Origin: Longitalea luteola
GTDB lineage: Bacteria; Bacteroidota; Bacteroidia; Chitinophagales; Chitinophagaceae
Direction: 5' to 3'
Assembly (NCBI RefSeq): GCF_017356035.1
Contig: NZ_JAFIQX010000014.1
Location: 112,687-176,686, forward strand
DNA length: 64,000 nt
The translations under genes and the position numbers were made by a program. Under the pieces are notes generated by a model, which was not told where the DNA came from, searched no databases, and was given only the letters and a program-made list of their open reading frames with translations. This document shows, one piece after another, positions 63,805 to 64,000 of this stretch (positions are counted from its first letter, which is position 1; each line of letters begins with the position of its first letter).

Positions 63805-63855
63805 GGGTCTTTGCTTTCGTTTGTTATAACAGATCCAGTTGGTTAAGTGTAAGCA

Positions 63856-63890
63856 AGCGTTAAGCCTTTGGCCTTTAGCATTCAGCCTAT
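63856..63890. repeat. Heptamer run, 5 units (AGCCTTT type)
   Basis: AGCGTTA, AGCCTTT, GGCCTTT, AGCATTC, AGCCTAT in register, just before the rRNA terminator. Confidence 0.65.
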
Positions 63891-63896
63891 AAATGC

Positions 63897-63932
63897 AAAA
63901 AGCCTCTCAGAAAAAGATCTGAAAGGCTTTTT
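63897..63932 (-). terminator. rRNA operon terminator
   Basis: A 15-bp stem with one mismatch (arms 63897-63911 and 63918-63932, starting AAAAAGCC and ending GGCTTTTT) lies just after the 5S rRNA on the minus strand and ends in T bases on both strands. Confidence 0.88.
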
Positions 63933-63942
63933 AGCAATAAAT

Positions 63943-64000
63943 ATGGCAACTACCTACTCTCCCGCATTGTGGTGCAGTACCATCGGCCATGAGGGGCTTA
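63943..64000 (-). rRNA. rrf: 5S ribosomal RNA, 3' end (partial)
   Basis: The reverse complement of the window's end (TAAGCCCCTCATGGCCGATG, then GTACTGCACC and GGGAGAGTAGGTAGTTGCC) is the 3' half of a 5S rRNA. The conserved GCCGATGGTACTGC loop E / helix IV region and the final GGTAGTTGCC are visible. The 5' half and the 23S/16S genes lie beyond the right edge. Confidence 0.93.

Overview
The window looks like chromosomal DNA from a member of the Bacteroidota, most likely the Chitinophagaceae or a close relative. The evidence is the ruvA-sprA pair of the type IX secretion system (T9SS), proteins ending in T9SS sorting domains, several promoters of the Bacteroidota type (TTTG, about 20 bases, TAnnTTTG), the bamD / omega-like / coaBC / DUF4835 cluster, and the style of the OmpA and SusCD-free surface proteins. 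No CRISPR array, integrase or insertion sequence was seen. The only RNA gene is the end of a 5S rRNA at the right edge.

Layout. 1-9.2 kb: partial fabH, a repeat block, ruvA and the giant sprA. 9.4-17.4 kb: minus-strand genes for a small secreted protein, a YdfG-like dehydrogenase, a large T9SS type B surface protein, an alpha/beta hydrolase, a DUF4105 membrane protein and guaB. 17.5-23.2 kb: a LexA-like XRE/S24 regulator with a palindrome at its start, a DUF5916 protein, and an overlapping HDAC-like deacetylase / pdeM pair. 23.5-28.7 kb: a signalling island with two NarL-type response regulators, one histidine kinase, two paralogous multi-pass membrane proteins and a 130-residue protein of unknown function. 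28.7-34.2 kb: a CoA-transferase pair and the envelope/housekeeping cluster bamD, omega-like, coaBC, DUF4835, DUF4296. 34.4-39.1 kb: an OmpA-family protein, a polyprenyl diphosphate synthase and recJ. 39.3-46.6 kb: an AraC regulator and a complete RND efflux system (adaptor, pump, outer-membrane channel). 46.8-52.4 kb: htpG and a secreted nuclease-like protein. 52.6-54.5 kb: rpsF-rpsR-rplI and a glycine-rich RRM protein. 55.0-57.4 kb: a GpgS-like glycosyltransferase fused to a HAD phosphatase, then a universal stress protein. 57.9-59.4 kb: a V8-like serine protease overlapping a small membrane-anchored protein. 59.8-63.7 kb: a DUF1080 protein, a Gfo/Idh/MocA oxidoreductase and an ApbE-like flavin transferase, followed by the 5S rRNA.

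The most striking feature not explained by genes is a set of intergenic tandem arrays scattered over the whole window. Their sequences differ from locus to locus, but nearly all have a unit of seven bases. At least a dozen such loci are present (best: 892-1108 with 31 units in unbroken register, 18552-18656, 9338-9393, 11018-11073, 15798-15867, 63735-63804). Other points of interest are the GpgS-HAD fusion, the signalling island with a membrane protein that appears to lack a normal start codon, a candidate small RNA near 59.65 kb, a probably leaderless guaB, and a perfect 17-bp inverted repeat upstream of ruvA.
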